DNA from: Arenimonas maotaiensis
GTDB lineage: Bacteria > Pseudomonadota > Gammaproteobacteria > Xanthomonadales > Xanthomonadaceae
NCBI RefSeq assembly: GCF_014638745.1
Contig: NZ_BMFO01000001.1
Coordinates: forward strand, 248,001-312,000
DNA length: 64,000 nt
Direction of reading: 5' to 3'
Positions 9,381 to 18,120 of this stretch are shown one piece after another. The first letter of the stretch is position 1. Each line of letters begins with the position of its first letter. The position numbers and the translations under genes were made by a program. A model generated the notes under the pieces. The model had not been told where the DNA came from, did not search any database, and worked only from the letters and a program-made list of their open reading frames with translations.

Positions 9381-10036
9381 GAGCGCTTGGCCGGCTGTTT
9401 GCCGGAATCGGCGATGCGCCATAGATAGAACGCGGCCAACGTGCGGTACGGCGCCCAGGCCTCGCCGCGCGCCAGCAACGCCTTCGGCGCCGGCATCGCG
9501 GCCAGGCCGTCCAACGCCATCGCGCCTTGGCGCACGCCCAGGTCGTCGACCGGCAGCACGTCCGGCCGGCCCAAGCGGAACATCAGCATCATCTCCACCG
9601 TCCAGCGGCCGATGCCGCGGGTGGGCACCAGCGCGTCGATGATGGCCTCGTTGTCGAGATACTGCAGGCGGCGCGAATCCGGGATCTCGCCGGCCTTCTC
9701 GCGCCGCGCCAGATCGCGCAGGGCCAGCACCTTGTTGCCGGACACGCCGCAGGCGCGCAGCTGTTCATCGCTCAGCCGGGCCAGATTGCGGTGATGGAAG
9801 GACGGCGCGCCCATGGCCTGTTCGACCCGCGCCACGATGGTGGCCGCGGCCTTGCCGCTGAGCTGCTGGTACAGGATGGCGCGCGCCAAGGCGTCGGCCA
9901 CATCGAACGGCCTGCGCCAGCCGGCGGCGTGCTCCAACGGCGCGATGCGGCGGACCCATGGCACGAACGCCGGATCGGCCTTGAGCAGGGTGCGGCGCGC
10001 CAAATCGATGTCGAAACCGCGTTTAAAGCGCACCAT
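9371..10036 (-). CDS. DNA-3-methyladenine glycosylase II family (AlkA-like, HhH-GPD)
   Basis: A 221-aa base-excision repair glycosylase. It contains AILYQQLSGKAAATI in the first third and the helix-hairpin-helix plus GPD loop LVPTRGIGRWTVEMMLMFRLGRPD...PVDDLGVRQG, in which the conserved catalytic Asp follows PVD. The length fits the short AlkA/MagIII group that lacks the N-terminal AlkA domain. It removes alkylated purines such as 3-methyladenine. It is last in a minus-strand run after the ABC transporter genes, overlapping the upstream permease gene by about 14 bp. Confidence 0.88.
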   Translation of the reverse strand: MVRFKRGFDIDLARRTLLKADPAFVPWVRRIAPLEHAAGWRRPFDVADALARAILYQQLSGKAAATIVARVEQAMGAPSFHHRNLARLSDEQLRACGVSGNKVLALRDLARREKAGEIPDSRRLQYLDNEAIIDALVPTRGIGRWTVEMMLMFRLGRPDVLPVDDLGVRQGAMALDGLAAMPAPKALLARGEAWAPYRTLAAFYLWRIADSGKQPAKRSQD

Positions 10037-12581
10037 GGCCGATCCTCGAGAAGTCCTTCTGGTTGCGCCGGCGCCAGGCCAACACCGCGGCGATCGCCAA
10101 CAGCAGCAGCGGCATGCCGAAGATATTGACCGCCTTCACGCGCTGCCCGAGCCGCTCGACGTCGGCGTTGAGTTCGCGTTGGATGCGCCGAAGCTCCTGG
10201 CGCAGGCGCACCTTGTCGGCGGCCAAGGCGCGGTAGTCGGCGTCGTTCAGCCGGTTCTCGGGGATGCGGCCGTCCACCTGCAGGCCGTTGATGCCGGCCT
10301 GCACGGTGTCCAGCTCGGCCAACAGGCGGGTCTGGCTTTCGCGATAGGCCTGCTCGGCGGCGCGACGGATGCGGTCGACCTTGTCGAACGGCCGCGAGAC
10401 GCTGCCGCGGCTGCGGATGCTGATCAGGTCGTCGGAACCGGACAGCTGGTCGATGGCGTTGAAGAAGAAATCGCCGTTGCTGGCCTGCGCGCTGAACACC
10501 GGTTGCCCGAACAGGTTGTTCTCGACCACCCACAGCCGGTCGCTCAGGAAATCGGTGTCGGCAATCACGATCAGGTTGATGCCGGCGCCGCCGGCGGCCG
10601 GCTTGTCGCGGCTGAACCGCGCGGCCAGCACGAACGGCTCCTGCGCCGAGACGAAGCGGTTGAGCAACCGTTCGGGATCGGCGGCGGCCTGGCGGTAGGC
10701 GTCGGCGGCGATCAGCCGCGAGGAATCCGAGCTCTGCAGCAGCGGCTCGATGCGCAGCGGGCTGTCGTCCAGCACCGACAGCGCGCCGGCGCCCGACAGC
10801 ACGATGCGGTCGAGGTCGGCGGTGACCGGATCGCGCTGGTTCATGGCCTCGGCCGGCAGGCTGATCAAGCCCGGGTTGCGCTTCGGGAACTGGTTCTCGT
10901 CGAGCTGCATCAGCCAGGCGTATTTGCTGTCGAGCACCACCTGGCCGGGATCGAAACCGATGCCCCAACGCCGCAGGAGGCCGCCGAAATCGGAACCCAG
11001 GTAGAGATCGGCCGGAACCGGACTGCCGAGCCGGAAGCCCGGGACCGATTCGGCATCGGGATCCAGCAACAGTACCGCATGCCCGCCGGATTCGACGAAA
11101 TCGCGGATGCGCGCCAGAGTCTCCGCCGGCCATTGCCGCGGATGCATGATCCACAGCACGTCGGTGTCCTCGGGAATGCGCAGGCCCTGCGGCGACAGGT
11201 GGCTGAGCTGATAACGCTCGGACAGTTGGCGGTACACGACCCAGGCCGGCGACGAGCCGCCCTGCAGCGGATTGCCCTCGCCCGAGACCGGCAGGTCGCT
11301 GACCAGCACGACCTTCGGACGTTCCTGGCGCTGCACCGACTGAATCAGCTTCGACAGCTCGTATTCGAGATGCTGTTCGGCCTCGGGCTTGATGAAGCCG
11401 ATCGACTGGTTGCGGCCGCCGGAGTCGGCGGTCAGCCCGAAATACAGCGGTCCGGAGCCGTCCTCCAGCGGAATCGCCAGGATGCCTTTGCCGATGGCGC
11501 GGTCCTCGGCCGCCGAATACGGCTCGGGATCCACGGCCTCGAAACGGATGCGGCCGCCCGACTGCGCGGCGTATTCGCCGATCTTCTCGCTCACCCGATC
11601 GGCGTATTGACGGAACTGCGGGTACGGACGCGCCTCCTTTTCGGAGTAATACAGGGTCAGGGTCACCGGCTCGCGCGTCGCGGCGATGATGCGCCTGCTG
11701 CCCTCGCTCAGGCTGAACAGCCGGTTCTCGGTCAGGTCGACGCGCAGCGGCGGCAGCAGCGTCTGCACCGCGAACGCCAGCGCCAGATAGCACACAACCG
11801 ACGCGACGGCCGCCAGCGGCAGCAACGCCGCGCGCTTCCAGAGCGGCAGGCCGCCCTTGCGCGCCTGCAGCAGCAGCACGTTGGCGCCGAGCCAGAACGC
11901 GGCGGTGATGGCGAAATACAGCAGGTCGCGCAGATCGAGCACGCCGCGGGTCACCGACTGCAGATGGGTGAGCATGCTGAGCGAGGCGATCAGGTCGACC
12001 ACCGACTGCGGAAACAGCTCGCGCACCGGATTCAGCGCCAGCGGATAGCCGGCCAGCAGATACAGCAGGATCAGCAATGCGCTGAGGATGTACACCACCA
12101 GCTGGTTCTCGCTCAGCGCCGACAGGCACAGGCCGATCGCCAGCATCGCCGCCAGCATGGCCGCGGCGCCGACATACCCGAGCGCGATGACGCCGTGGTC
12201 GGGATCGCCGAGCCAGGACAGGCTCAGCCACAGCGGAAACGACAGCAGCAACGCCGAGACCGCCACGCCCCAGGCCGCGGCGAACTTGGCCAGCACCGTC
12301 TGCCAAGGCGGCACCGGCAGCGCGTCGAGCAGTTCGATGGTGCCGGAACGGAACTCCTCGGACCAGGCGCGCATCGACAGCGCCGGCACCAGCAGCAGGC
12401 AGACCCACGGCAACAGCCGGAAATAGGACTGCATGCCGGCCTGGCCGGCCTCGAACAGGTCGCCGAGGTAGAACACGAAGCTGTTCGACAGCAGCAGGAA
12501 GATGACCACGTACACCAGCGCCAGCGGCGTGCGCCAGTACGCCCGCCACTCGCGCCGGACCAGGGCCGGAAAGGCGCTCAT
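10023..12581 (-). CDS. ABC-2 permease fused to a GldG-like substrate domain
   Basis: An 852-aa protein joining two modules. Residues ~1-240 are an ABC-2 permease with six membrane spans (begins ALVRREWRAYWRTPLALVY; SMRAWSEEFRSGTIELL is typical of GldF). After another hydrophobic stretch the periplasmic GldG-like part follows (RVDLTENRLFSLSEGSRRII; VLLLDPDAES), ending in a coiled region (about 740-815) and a last membrane helix. GldF and GldG are separate proteins in Bacteroidetes gliding systems; here they are one chain. It overlaps the ATPase gene by 4 bp, so the two form an exporter. The cargo is unknown. This is not evidence for gliding motility. Confidence 0.82.
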   Translation of the reverse strand: MSAFPALVRREWRAYWRTPLALVYVVIFLLLSNSFVFYLGDLFEAGQAGMQSYFRLLPWVCLLLVPALSMRAWSEEFRSGTIELLDALPVPPWQTVLAKFAAAWGVAVSALLLSFPLWLSLSWLGDPDHGVIALGYVGAAAMLAAMLAIGLCLSALSENQLVVYILSALLILLYLLAGYPLALNPVRELFPQSVVDLIASLSMLTHLQSVTRGVLDLRDLLYFAITAAFWLGANVLLLQARKGGLPLWKRAALLPLAAVASVVCYLALAFAVQTLLPPLRVDLTENRLFSLSEGSRRIIAATREPVTLTLYYSEKEARPYPQFRQYADRVSEKIGEYAAQSGGRIRFEAVDPEPYSAAEDRAIGKGILAIPLEDGSGPLYFGLTADSGGRNQSIGFIKPEAEQHLEYELSKLIQSVQRQERPKVVLVSDLPVSGEGNPLQGGSSPAWVVYRQLSERYQLSHLSPQGLRIPEDTDVLWIMHPRQWPAETLARIRDFVESGGHAVLLLDPDAESVPGFRLGSPVPADLYLGSDFGGLLRRWGIGFDPGQVVLDSKYAWLMQLDENQFPKRNPGLISLPAEAMNQRDPVTADLDRIVLSGAGALSVLDDSPLRIEPLLQSSDSSRLIAADAYRQAAADPERLLNRFVSAQEPFVLAARFSRDKPAAGGAGINLIVIADTDFLSDRLWVVENNLFGQPVFSAQASNGDFFFNAIDQLSGSDDLISIRSRGSVSRPFDKVDRIRRAAEQAYRESQTRLLAELDTVQAGINGLQVDGRIPENRLNDADYRALAADKVRLRQELRRIQRELNADVERLGQRVKAVNIFGMPLLLLAIAAVLAWRRRNQKDFSRIGHGAL

Positions 12582-13504
12582 GCGCGCGCCTCGGCCACGG
12601 TCTTGGCGAACACCTCGTCCAGGCGGCCGTATTCCAGACGCATGTCCTGATACGGCACCTGCCTGTGCGCCAGGCGCTCGGCGATGAGCTGGTTCTGCGG
12701 CTTGCTGCCCTGCACGAACACGTACAGACGCCCGTCGACCGCGTTCTGCTCGAAGCCGCTGACGCCGGACAGACCTTCCAGCGCGGCGCGCGCGGCGATG
12801 CTTTCCTGCGCCACGAACGACACCGCGTTGTGGTAGCGCGACTGCTGCAGCAGCTCGTCGGTGGTCCTGTCGAGCCGGATGCGGCCGCCCGCCATGATCA
12901 CCGTGCGCGGACACAGCGACAGCACTTCGTCGATCTGGTGCGTGCTCATCAGCACCGCGCTCTGTTTCGAAAGCTCGAGGATCATCGCGCGCACCTGCTG
13001 CTTCTGGATCGGATCGAGGCCGTCGGTCGGCTCGTCCAGCAGCAGCACCGGCGGGCGGTGCATCACCGCCGCCGCCAAGGCCACGCGCCGGGCCGAGCCT
13101 TTCGACAGGGTCGCGACCGGCTGGTAGGCGATGGCGTTGAGCGAAAGTCCGGCGAATACGGCCTCGAGCGCCTGCACGGCCTCGGCCCGCGGTAGTCCGC
13201 GGGCACGCGCGACGAAACGCAGGTAGTCCAGCACCGTATCCTCGCGGTAGATCGGGGCGTGTTCCGGCAGATAGCCGAGGCGGCGCCGGGCGTCGAGCCC
13301 CTGCCGCATGCTGTCGAAACCGGCGATCGCCGCCTGTCCGGCGTCCGGCCGCAGGAAGCCGGCCAGCATGCGCATGGCGGTGGTCTTGCCGGCGCCGTTC
13401 GGGCCGAGCAAGGCGACGATCTCGCCGCGCTCGACCTGCAGCGTGAACCCGTCGACGGCCTGGATGGCGGCGAACGCCTTGCAAAGTCCTTGAGCCTGGA
13501 TCAT
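12578..13504 (-). CDS. ABC transporter ATP-binding protein (partner of permease-GldG fusion)
   Basis: A 308-aa ATPase: Walker A GPNGAGKTTAMRML near residue 35, Walker B VLLLDEPTDGLDP, and a signature reading LSKGSARR instead of LSGGQ. That degenerate signature is common in ABC-2/GldA-type ATPases. The last ~90 residues are a C-terminal extension (FVAQESIAARAALEGL and on) as in GldA/NatA proteins. The start ATG is 57 bp downstream of the next gene's terminator. The ATGA overlap with the permease gene points to translational coupling. Confidence 0.92.
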   Translation of the reverse strand: MIQAQGLCKAFAAIQAVDGFTLQVERGEIVALLGPNGAGKTTAMRMLAGFLRPDAGQAAIAGFDSMRQGLDARRRLGYLPEHAPIYREDTVLDYLRFVARARGLPRAEAVQALEAVFAGLSLNAIAYQPVATLSKGSARRVALAAAVMHRPPVLLLDEPTDGLDPIQKQQVRAMILELSKQSAVLMSTHQIDEVLSLCPRTVIMAGGRIRLDRTTDELLQQSRYHNAVSFVAQESIAARAALEGLSGVSGFEQNAVDGRLYVFVQGSKPQNQLIAERLAHRQVPYQDMRLEYGRLDEVFAKTVAEARA

Positions 13505-13558
13505 CCTTCTGTCTCTGCCATGAGCGGCCAGTCTATCGGATGCAGCCGGCCGCGGACA

Positions 13559-13588
13559 AGAAAAAAGCGGGCAATGCCCGCTTTTTTC
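13559..13588 (-). terminator. Rho-independent terminator after the SRPBCC gene
   Basis: AAAAAAGCGGGC, loop AAT, GCCCGCTTTTTT: a symmetric hairpin with A and T tracts on both sides. It sits 15 bp past the stop codon of the minus-strand SRPBCC gene and is in principle bidirectional. Confidence 0.9.
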
Positions 13589-13603
13589 CGGAATCCACGA
13601 CGC

Positions 13604-14653
13604 TTACTTGACCGGCCAATAGACCTTGAACTTGGCGTCCTCGGTCATCATCTGCGGCACCGGCACCAGATATTCCTCGTAGGCGCGGTCGCGGGTCGAA
13701 GCGCCGTTGACCAAAGCCCAGGCGCGAACGACCTGGCGCTCGCTTTCCAGACCGGTGGCGTAGCCGGTGTAGTCGGTGGTCGCGGCGCGGCCGGCCGGCA
13801 ACTGTTCGAACACCACTTCGGCTTCGGTCTTCACGTCCCAGGCGCCTTCGGTCTGGCCGTCCTTGCTGACCGGCTGCACGACGTCGAAGCTGTAGCTGTC
13901 GGAGGTGAATTCGTTGGTCACGATGCGCATCGGGCCGGAGGCCTTCAGGCCGTTGGCGGCGATGATCTTGTTGATCCAGGCCATTTTATTGACGATGGCC
14001 AGGGCGATTTCGTTGTTGTCGCGCTTGGCGATCACGGTCGCGCTCAGCACGTTCGCGGCCGGCAGGTCGACGAAGCTGATCGGGTTCTCGCGGTCGGCGT
14101 AGCTCAGCTTCGGCACGGTGGCCAGGAAGGTGTTCAGGCGCTTGCCGCCGGCCTTCAGCTTGTCGCCGACGTTGCGCTCGACGTACATGCCGGCGTAGCG
14201 GCCCAGCAGGTTCCAGCCGTAATCGACTTCATAGACCTGGCGGATTTCGACGTTCTTGTTCAGCGGACCGGTGCGCTTGAAGAAGATGGTCAGGGTCTTG
14301 TCGCTGCCCTGCGAGCTGTCCTCGATCTTGAACTTGATCTTCTCTTCCGGCACGCTTTCGACCAGTTCCCACTTGCCCGAACCGGTGGAGCGGTTCAGCG
14401 AGCTGTAGCTCATGGTCGCGCCGACGCCCGAGGCCGGGTCGCTGACCTGCGATTTCAGCATGCTGTCCGAACGCAGGACGCTCCATTCGTCGAAGCGGTT
14501 GAAGCCGTTGAGCACGTCGAACACGGTGCCGATCGGGCGGTTGCTTTCGGTTTTGTATTCCACGGTGCGCTGCGAGGGCAGGAACAGGGCCACGGCGGCG
14601 AACAGCACCACGACCACGGCCAGTGAAATCAGGAATTCGTAAATCCGGTTCAT
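13604..14653 (-). CDS. Membrane-anchored SRPBCC (polyketide cyclase/START-like) protein
   Basis: A 349-aa protein with one N-terminal transmembrane helix (residues ~7-27), then an SRPBCC-type domain beginning VEYKTESNRPIGTVFDVLNGFNRFDEWSVL, the usual helix-grip opening of polyketide cyclase-like proteins. The second half is less clear and contains NKMAWINKIIAANGLKASGPMRI. The ligand is unknown. It is a single gene with its own terminator downstream. Confidence 0.72.
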   Translation of the reverse strand: MNRIYEFLISLAVVVVLFAAVALFLPSQRTVEYKTESNRPIGTVFDVLNGFNRFDEWSVLRSDSMLKSQVSDPASGVGATMSYSSLNRSTGSGKWELVESVPEEKIKFKIEDSSQGSDKTLTIFFKRTGPLNKNVEIRQVYEVDYGWNLLGRYAGMYVERNVGDKLKAGGKRLNTFLATVPKLSYADRENPISFVDLPAANVLSATVIAKRDNNEIALAIVNKMAWINKIIAANGLKASGPMRIVTNEFTSDSYSFDVVQPVSKDGQTEGAWDVKTEAEVVFEQLPAGRAATTDYTGYATGLESERQVVRAWALVNGASTRDRAYEEYLVPVPQMMTEDAKFKVYWPVK

Positions 14654-14770
14654 TTAAAGACTCTCTCCAAGGACAAACCGCCCTACCGGGCAATCAGTCC
14701 TAAAGGATACCACTTTAATGCCGCCTTGGTCAGTCCGCCCGGGCGTTTTTCAGCCCGGGCCGGGCGCCGT

Positions 14771-15412
14771 TCAGACGATCTTCAATTCAAAGGCCTTGAG
14801 CACCGCCCGGGTCCGGTCGCGCACGCCCAGCTTGGACAGGATGTTGGACACGTGGTTCTTGATGGTGCCCTCGGCCACATGCAGGGAGTTGGCGATTTCC
14901 TTGTTGGAAAAACCGCCGGCCATCAGGCGCAGGATCTCGGTTTCGCGCTCGGTCAGCGGGTCCGGGCGCTCCAGGCTGACGAAGTGGTTGTTCAGCCCCT
15001 CCAGACCGGACAGCAGGCGCTGCGACATGGCCGGCTGCACCAGCGAGCCGCCCTTGGCCACCACCTCGATGGCCTCGACCAGCTGCTCCAGGCTGACGTC
15101 CTTGAGCAGGTAGCCCTTGGCGCCGGCTTTGATGCCGGCCAGCACCAGCTCGTCGTCGTCGAAGGTGGTCAGGATGATGGTCGGCGGCAGCAAGCCTTTG
15201 GCCGACAGCTCCTGCACGGCTTCCAAGCCCGATTTGACCGGCATGCGCATGTCCATCAGCACCACGTCGGGCTTCAGCCCGGGAATGGTGTCGATGGCCT
15301 GCTGGCCGTCGCCGGCTTCGGCGATGACCTGGATGTTCTCGGCCAGGGACAGCAGGGACTTGACGCCTTGGCGCACCAAGGTCTGGTCATCGACCAATAC
15401 GACGCGGATCAT
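14771..15412 (-). CDS. NarL/LuxR-family response regulator
   Basis: A 213-aa two-component response regulator. The receiver domain (~1-120) has the acidic pair in VVLVDDQTL, the phospho-acceptor Asp in DVVLMDMRMPV (near residue 54), the Thr in IILTTFDDD, and the Lys in AKGYLLKDV. The LuxR helix-turn-helix follows: LTERETEILRLMAGGFSNKE to TIKNHVSNILSKLGVRDRTR. The ATG overlaps the 3' end of the histidine kinase gene by 4 bp, so the two form a DesK/LiaS-type pair. Target genes are not evident. Confidence 0.93.
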   Translation of the reverse strand: MIRVVLVDDQTLVRQGVKSLLSLAENIQVIAEAGDGQQAIDTIPGLKPDVVLMDMRMPVKSGLEAVQELSAKGLLPPTIILTTFDDDELVLAGIKAGAKGYLLKDVSLEQLVEAIEVVAKGGSLVQPAMSQRLLSGLEGLNNHFVSLERPDPLTERETEILRLMAGGFSNKEIANSLHVAEGTIKNHVSNILSKLGVRDRTRAVLKAFELKIV

Positions 15413-16569
15413 GTGCAGGCTCCCAAAGGTAGTGTGATGGTGACGCCGAAGCCCTGCCCCGGCGCGGTCTGGATGCGCATTTGGCCTTTGGCGGCCTCGA
15501 CGCGCTCCTTCATGCCGCGCAGGCCGTTGCCGAGCCTGCCCGGACCGCCGCCTTTGCCGTCGTCCTGGGACTTCAGGATCAACAGGTTATCGAGCTTTTG
15601 CAAGGACAATTCGAGCTTGCGGGCGTTGGCGTGCTTGATGGTGTTGGTGAGCAGTTCCTGCACGCAGCGCACGATGGCTTGGGCGCAGGCGGAATCCTCG
15701 ATGCGCAGATCGGGGTCGGCCTGCAGCTCGATGGCCAGATTCGGCACCGATTCCAGCAACGGCGCGATGGCGGCCAGCACGTCGATGGCCGGGCCGTGGC
15801 GCATCTCGGAAACCGCCTCGCGCACGTCCGAGAGCAGCAATTTGGCCAGCGAATGGCTCTGCTTCACGTGCTCCTGGGCCTGGCCTTCGGTCAGGTGGCC
15901 GGCCACCTCCAGGTTCAGGCTGAGCGCGGTCAGGTGGTGCCCGAGCAGGTCGTGCAGCTCGCGCGAGATGCGCAGGCGTTCGCCGATGCGCGAGTCCTCG
16001 GCCAGCAGGGCGCGCGCCGCGCGCAACTCGGCGTTCAGCCGGCGCTGCTCCTCGCGGGCCGCGGCCTGCAGTTTGGCGACATAGCCGGTGACGAACACGA
16101 AGGTCGAGAACCCGGCGTACAGCAGGCTCTGCATCAGCGCCTCCCACCAGGTCAGGTCCATCGGTCCGAAAATGAACACCGGAACCACGGTCAGATGGCT
16201 GAGCACCAACCAAGCGAGTCCCAGAGGCAGCGGCAACAGCCAGGGCAGGATGCCGGCGATGACCATCAACAGCACGCTGCCCAGGCCGGTCGAGGAGTAA
16301 TAACTGACCGCGATCGCCGAGGCGCTGAGCAGGAACAGATACAGGCCGTCGCGCCAGCTGGTGCGGTAGATGCTGAGCCGGCCGGCGACCCGTACGTACA
16401 GCAGGCCGAAGGCCGCGAACGACACCACCCAACCGGCCAACGAGCGCGCCAACAGGCCGCTTTCGGCCAAGCCCTGGTGCCAGGCGTAGGCCAACGGCAC
16501 CCCGACCATGACCCAGGTGAACAGGCCGGCGTAACGGAGCAGCTGCTGGTGGTTCAGGCGCGAATTCAT
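15409..16569 (-). CDS. Membrane histidine kinase (HisKA_3 type)
   Basis: A 386-aa sensor kinase with about five or six membrane helices in the first ~175 residues and no large periplasmic domain. A coiled linker and the HisKA_3 dimerisation/phospho-acceptor motif SRELHDLLGHHLTALSLNLE follow. The ATPase domain has the N-box VQELLTNTIKHANA and G-box residues DDGKGGGPGRLGNGLRGM. The stimulus is unknown; the all-membrane sensor resembles DesK-type envelope sensors. A start eight codons upstream (16593) is also possible. It is translationally coupled to the regulator by a 4-bp overlap. Confidence 0.9.
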   Translation of the reverse strand: MNSRLNHQQLLRYAGLFTWVMVGVPLAYAWHQGLAESGLLARSLAGWVVSFAAFGLLYVRVAGRLSIYRTSWRDGLYLFLLSASAIAVSYYSSTGLGSVLLMVIAGILPWLLPLPLGLAWLVLSHLTVVPVFIFGPMDLTWWEALMQSLLYAGFSTFVFVTGYVAKLQAAAREEQRRLNAELRAARALLAEDSRIGERLRISRELHDLLGHHLTALSLNLEVAGHLTEGQAQEHVKQSHSLAKLLLSDVREAVSEMRHGPAIDVLAAIAPLLESVPNLAIELQADPDLRIEDSACAQAIVRCVQELLTNTIKHANARKLELSLQKLDNLLILKSQDDGKGGGPGRLGNGLRGMKERVEAAKGQMRIQTAPGQGFGVTITLPLGACT

Positions 16570-16664
16570 AGCCGCATCATACCCGCATATCAAGGACTTG
16601 GCGGCGGCCGAAAGTCATGCCCGCGGCCGTCCGGCAAAAACCCCCACCCGCGCGGGGGACTCCA

Positions 16665-16673
16665 TGCGATAAT
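16665..16673 (+). promoter_or_regulatory. Extended -10 promoter before the GNAT/minCDE run
   Basis: TGC-GATAAT is an extended -10 element, 46 bp before the GNAT start codon, in the gap after the divergent kinase gene. No good -35 is needed for extended -10 promoters and none is seen. It would transcribe the GNAT gene and possibly minC. Confidence 0.45.
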
Positions 16674-16719
16674 CGCGCCTGAGCCGCAGTCGGGCCGGAA
16701 GTTTTTTGGAGCAGTGTCG

Positions 16720-17316
16720 ATGTCGATTACGATCCGAGACGTGCAAGAGCACGAACTGGACGCCATTTTGGCCATGAACAACGCCGCCGGCAGCGGAATC
16801 CTGCCGATGAATCAGGCCCAGATCCGCTACTTCTGGCAGAACGCGGACTATTTCCGGGTCGCCGAAACCGACGACTGCCTGGTCGGCTTCCTGATCGCGA
16901 TGACCCGCGACGCCGATTACGAGAGCAGCAACTTCCGCTGGTTCAAGGACCATTACGGCGCCTTCGTGTACGTCGACCGCATTGTCATCGCCAAAGGCCA
17001 ACGCAGCGCCGGCATCGGCCGCCTGTTCTATGCCGACGTGCAGAGCTTCGCCGAAGTGCGCGCCCCGGCCCTGGTGGCCGAGGTGTTCATGGAGGAAAGC
17101 ACGCACCCCGCCCTGCTGTTCCACGGCAGCTTCGGTTTCCATGAGGTCGGCCAGCACCAGATGCCGGATTCGCCGCTGCGCGCCGCGATGCTGTACAAGG
17201 AAATGTGCAGCTACCCGTTCGTGCAGGCCACCTACGGCAGCCAGCTGCCGGCCGTGCCCTGGCTGCAGGGCCGCCGCCGGCCGGCGGCCGACGCGCGCCG
17301 GGCCACGGGAACCTGA
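16720..17316 (+). CDS. GNAT-family N-acetyltransferase
   Basis: A 198-aa protein. It has the GNAT acetyl-CoA-binding region in YVDRIVIAKGQRSAGIGRLFYADV, where a Q/R-x-x-G-x-G/A-like pyrophosphate loop reads QRSAGIG. The adjacent AEVFMEESTHPALLFHGSFGFHEVG is the usual motif B with the GF turn. The acceptor is unknown. It is followed directly by minC, whose ATG begins 1 bp past this stop codon, a tight arrangement suggesting co-transcription with the division-site genes. Confidence 0.85.
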   Translation: MSITIRDVQEHELDAILAMNNAAGSGILPMNQAQIRYFWQNADYFRVAETDDCLVGFLIAMTRDADYESSNFRWFKDHYGAFVYVDRIVIAKGQRSAGIGRLFYADVQSFAEVRAPALVAEVFMEESTHPALLFHGSFGFHEVGQHQMPDSPLRAAMLYKEMCSYPFVQATYGSQLPAVPWLQGRRRPAADARRATGT

Positions 17317-17317
17317 C

Positions 17318-18070
17318 ATGGCCAAGAGCGCCTCTCTCGAACAGCACGGGGAAGTCAAATTCGGCCAGGTCGGCATCGCCAACCTGCGCATCCAGTCGCT
17401 CGACATCGACGCCCTGGCCGCGGAAATGCGCGAGCGCGTCGAGCGCGCCCCGAAGCTGTTCCGCAACGCCGCGGTAATCCTGGATTTCAGCGCCCTGTCG
17501 GCCTGCCCGGCGGCCGACACCGTGGACCGTCTGATCGACGTCCTGCGCGGCGCCGGCGTGTTGCCGGTCGCCATCGCCTACGGCACCCCGGCCATCGAGC
17601 AACTGGCCGCGCAGGTCGGCCTGCCGATCCTGGCCAAGTTCCGCGCCGGCTACGAACGCGAAGCCGCCGAACCGGTGGCCGCGCCCGCCGCGCCGCCGCC
17701 TGCCGCACCGGCCGCCGCGCCGACCGCCACGGCCCAAGCCGAACCCGGCGTGCTGCAGACCCAACCGCTGCGCTCCGGCCAGCAGGTGTACGCCGCCGGC
17801 CGCGACCTGACCGTGTGCGCCATGGTCGGCGCCGGCGCCGAAGCCATCGCCGACGGCTCCATCCACATCTACGGCGCTTTGCGCGGCCGGGCCCTGGCCG
17901 GGGCCTCGGGCAACGCCAAGGCCCGCATCTTCTGCCGCGAGTTCAACGCCGAGCTGGTCGCCATCGCCGGCACCTACAAGGTGCTCGACGAGATCCCCAA
18001 GAAGCTGTTGGGCAAGGCCGTGCAGATCTGGCTGGACAAGGACCAGCTGCGCATCGAAGAGCTGGCCTGA
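17318..18070 (+). CDS. minC: Septum site-determining protein MinC
   Basis: MinC inhibits FtsZ ring assembly away from mid-cell and is recruited to the membrane by MinD. The 250-aa product has the N-terminal FtsZ-interacting domain (residues ~10-110, AAVILDFSALSACPAAD), an Ala/Pro-rich linker (about 112-140), and the C-terminal beta-helix domain (RSGQQVYAAGRDLTVCAMVG, DGSIHIYGALRGRALAGASG, EFNAELVAIAGTYKVLDEI). It heads a minC-minD-minE cluster in standard order. The long Pro/Ala linker is typical of high-GC members. Confidence 0.96.
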   Translation: MAKSASLEQHGEVKFGQVGIANLRIQSLDIDALAAEMRERVERAPKLFRNAAVILDFSALSACPAADTVDRLIDVLRGAGVLPVAIAYGTPAIEQLAAQVGLPILAKFRAGYEREAAEPVAAPAAPPPAAPAAAPTATAQAEPGVLQTQPLRSGQQVYAAGRDLTVCAMVGAGAEAIADGSIHIYGALRGRALAGASGNAKARIFCREFNAELVAIAGTYKVLDEIPKKLLGKAVQIWLDKDQLRIEELA

Positions 18071-18120
18071 GGCATAATGGCTGCGGGGAACCGGAAACGA
18101 AAAACATAAGGAGAGCAGTT

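Noticed and set aside
9772-12549. A 925-aa minus-strand frame and a 945-aa plus-strand frame overlapping the permease-GldG gene
   Set aside because: Shadow frames of the ABC permease fusion. The real frame has membrane helices and GldG motifs; the others have none.
10023-12581. Evidence for gliding motility from GldF/GldG similarity
   Set aside because: Proteobacterial homologues of this ABC family are widespread in non-gliding bacteria, and no other gliding genes are present.
14740-14768. GC-rich palindrome CCCGGGC ... GCCCGGG between the SRPBCC and response-regulator genes, considered as a terminator
   Set aside because: No T-run follows on the minus strand. On the plus strand the T-run is in the loop, so it is not a standard intrinsic terminator.
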